Shown here: positions 62,735 through 64,000 of the stretch, one piece after another
Numbering within the stretch: the stretch's first letter is position 1
How the letters are laid out: each line of letters starts with the position of its first letter
Assembly (NCBI GenBank): GCA_036365515.1
Contig: CM070873.1
Coordinates: 83,401,948 to 83,465,947 of the forward strand
DNA from: Torymus aiolomorphi
Lineage: Eukaryota > Arthropoda > Insecta > Hymenoptera > Torymidae
DNA: 64,000 nt
Direction of reading: 5' to 3'
Made by a program: the position numbers and the translations under genes
The notes under the pieces: generated by a model
What the model saw: only the letters and a program-made list of their open reading frames with translations
What the model was told of the DNA's origin: nothing
Database searches by the model: none

Positions 62735-63500
62735 TTGAAAAAACTGTTATATCTCTAACACTAATGTATTATTATATATTGACGAAAACTGTAACGCATT
62801 CATGAAAAATTATTTGATTTCTATAATGACCAAAAATTGACTATTTTGATTGTATTTAAGCGTTTTTAATCGTTCTTTCAGGTTTAAATTACTAGAAATT
62901 GTTCGACGCAAAAATGTTCAATTCAAATCCTATTAAATGAAAGCAAAAATTGACTATTTCAGATGTATCGTTTTTATAAGTTTAGTTAGTCAGGAACTGA
63001 TTGAACATGGATGGCAATATTAAATGGAAAAAAGTATTGTTTCAATCTTATCTATGACTTTTGCATTTAACATTCTTGTATAAAATCAAATCCTTCTAAG
63101 TTGTAATCTAATCAAAATTGTGATATAATATAAATTGTTTTTATGGGTTTAACTCGTCAGGAATTGATTGTACAAAAAAATGTTTAATAGAAAAAAAGTT
63201 TTGTTTTAATATTATCTATAACTTTTTCATTTAACACATTTGTGTAAAATCAAATCGTGTCAAGTAACGAGGAAAAATCGATTATTTTGTCGATTATATC
63301 ACTATTGCGTTTACAAATATTTTTCATAGAAAAAAATATTCAATGTAAAAAAGAGACGTGTTTTAATTAGTTTAGCAGAAGTGTGTGTCGATACTTATAA
63401 TTAGATGAGAATCTGGTACGAATTTCGTTCCGATCCGTCTAAGTTTTGCTGAGGTAATCGGAAAACTTGAGTACATACGGATGTACAGACATACGCACAT
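62735..63500 (+). repeat. Dispersed repeat, copy 2
   Basis: Counterpart of 11160-11810: ATGACCAAAAATTGACTATTTTG, TTTAAGCGTTTTTAATCG and ACTTGAGTACATACGGATG in the same order, with an extra internal repeat of the AAATTGACTATTT part near 62945. Confidence 0.65.
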
Positions 63501-63523
63501 CCCTTAATAATATATCATGCACC

Positions 63524-63815
63524 TAGGGAGAGATTTCAGGTGATATCTCAGATGATTTCTCACCTGATATCTCATGTAAAAAATTTTTAAAAATTGAAAA
63601 ATCGTGTAAAAGGCTTCCAAACGTGCATTTTTGAGCTCATCTGGGGGTAAAACATCCTGATAGGCGATTTCTAATACTGAAGAAGCTGATTTTTTATTTA
63701 CGTAAGTTTTTCGCAGCACCAGGAGCAGATAATCTTATGATTTTGGCATGAGAAATCAGGTGAAAAATCAGCTGACAAATCAGATAAAAAGTCAGCTGAT
63801 TTTTTTCAGTAGGGG
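63524..63815. mobile_element. Foldback element, relative of 22055-22548
   Basis: Shares CTCATCTGGGGGTAAAACATCCT, GATATCTCAGATGA-type arms and the right terminus TTTTTTTCAGTAGGG with the element at 22055-22548. The left terminus is less clear. Confidence 0.6.
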
Positions 63816-64000
63816 AGAAACGCGCATGCGCGTGACAGTCTCTAGGTGGGAGAACGTGTGGCGTTTTGTTTCCTGTAGTCAGGGAATAAACACAATACTT
63901 CACGCCAGGATGTGCTAAAAAAATAGTACATTTCGACACTGGTGCGAAAGGTGATGATTTACGTCATGTGACGTTTTCCGCGCGAGCGAAGCGAGTGTCG

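Larger units (their letters stand above)
56447..64000. other. 7.5 kb gene-free region with repeats
   Basis: No coding exon is recognised on either strand after the BMP-like gene. The part up to about 57420 looks single-copy; beyond it nearly everything matches another part of the window. 57530-57660 and 61700-61990 are related to 33000-33190. 62196-62310 and 63927-64000 carry pieces of the ACGTTTT-element interior (TTTCGACAC..GGTG, GAGCGAAGCGAGTG). Confidence 0.6.

Overview
The window is a piece of a repeat-rich, AT-rich metazoan nuclear genome. Short coding exons with GT/AG introns, single-exon-sized blocks of high GC, AATAAA signals and the gene families seen (ABCG1/4-type transporter, AFG2/SPATA5 AAA-ATPase, NEPRO, a BMP9/10-like ligand) point to an arthropod, most likely an insect. 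A hymenopteran is plausible but cannot be proved from the sequence alone. No bacterial-style operon, rRNA, tRNA or CRISPR array is visible.

Layout. (1) 2434-15096 (+): the 3' nine coding exons of an ABCG half-transporter; the Walker A exon lies left of the window. Its introns carry foldback elements. (2) 15.1-23.2 kb: no gene, packed with inverted-repeat elements and microsatellites. (3) 23189-29990 (-): three head-to-tail genes on the minus strand, transcribed in the order AFG2A (SPATA5 family), a 97-residue cysteine-rich protein I do not recognise, and NEPRO. (4) 30-35.6 kb: repeats. (5) 35683-47395 (+): an eight-exon gene for a 303-residue secreted protein made of three consecutive cystine-knot-like units, with a 9.4 kb third intron holding a 5.2 kb foldback element. 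(6) 47.4-51.7 kb: GC-rich promoter-like blocks alternating with TTAA-flanked elements. (7) 51702-56446 (+): a seven-exon TGF-beta/BMP ligand, 464 residues, closest by eye to BMP9/10 but lacking the usual finger-1 tryptophan pair. (8) 56.4-64 kb: repeats only.

I rebuilt each gene by hand: every internal boundary uses GT/AG and reading phase is conserved across all junctions. The two secreted genes are neighbours on one strand, 4.3 kb apart; whether they work together is not shown by the sequence.

The most striking non-genic property is the density of self-complementary elements. At least fifteen foldback or inverted-repeat elements are readable, several in two or three copies, several nested. 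They include a group bounded by TTAA (two of them sharing a single TTAA), a hAT-like hairpin with an 8-bp target duplication inside another foldback, and arrays of 11-bp or 29-30-bp units arranged as opposing arms. No transposase gene is seen, so all appear non-autonomous.
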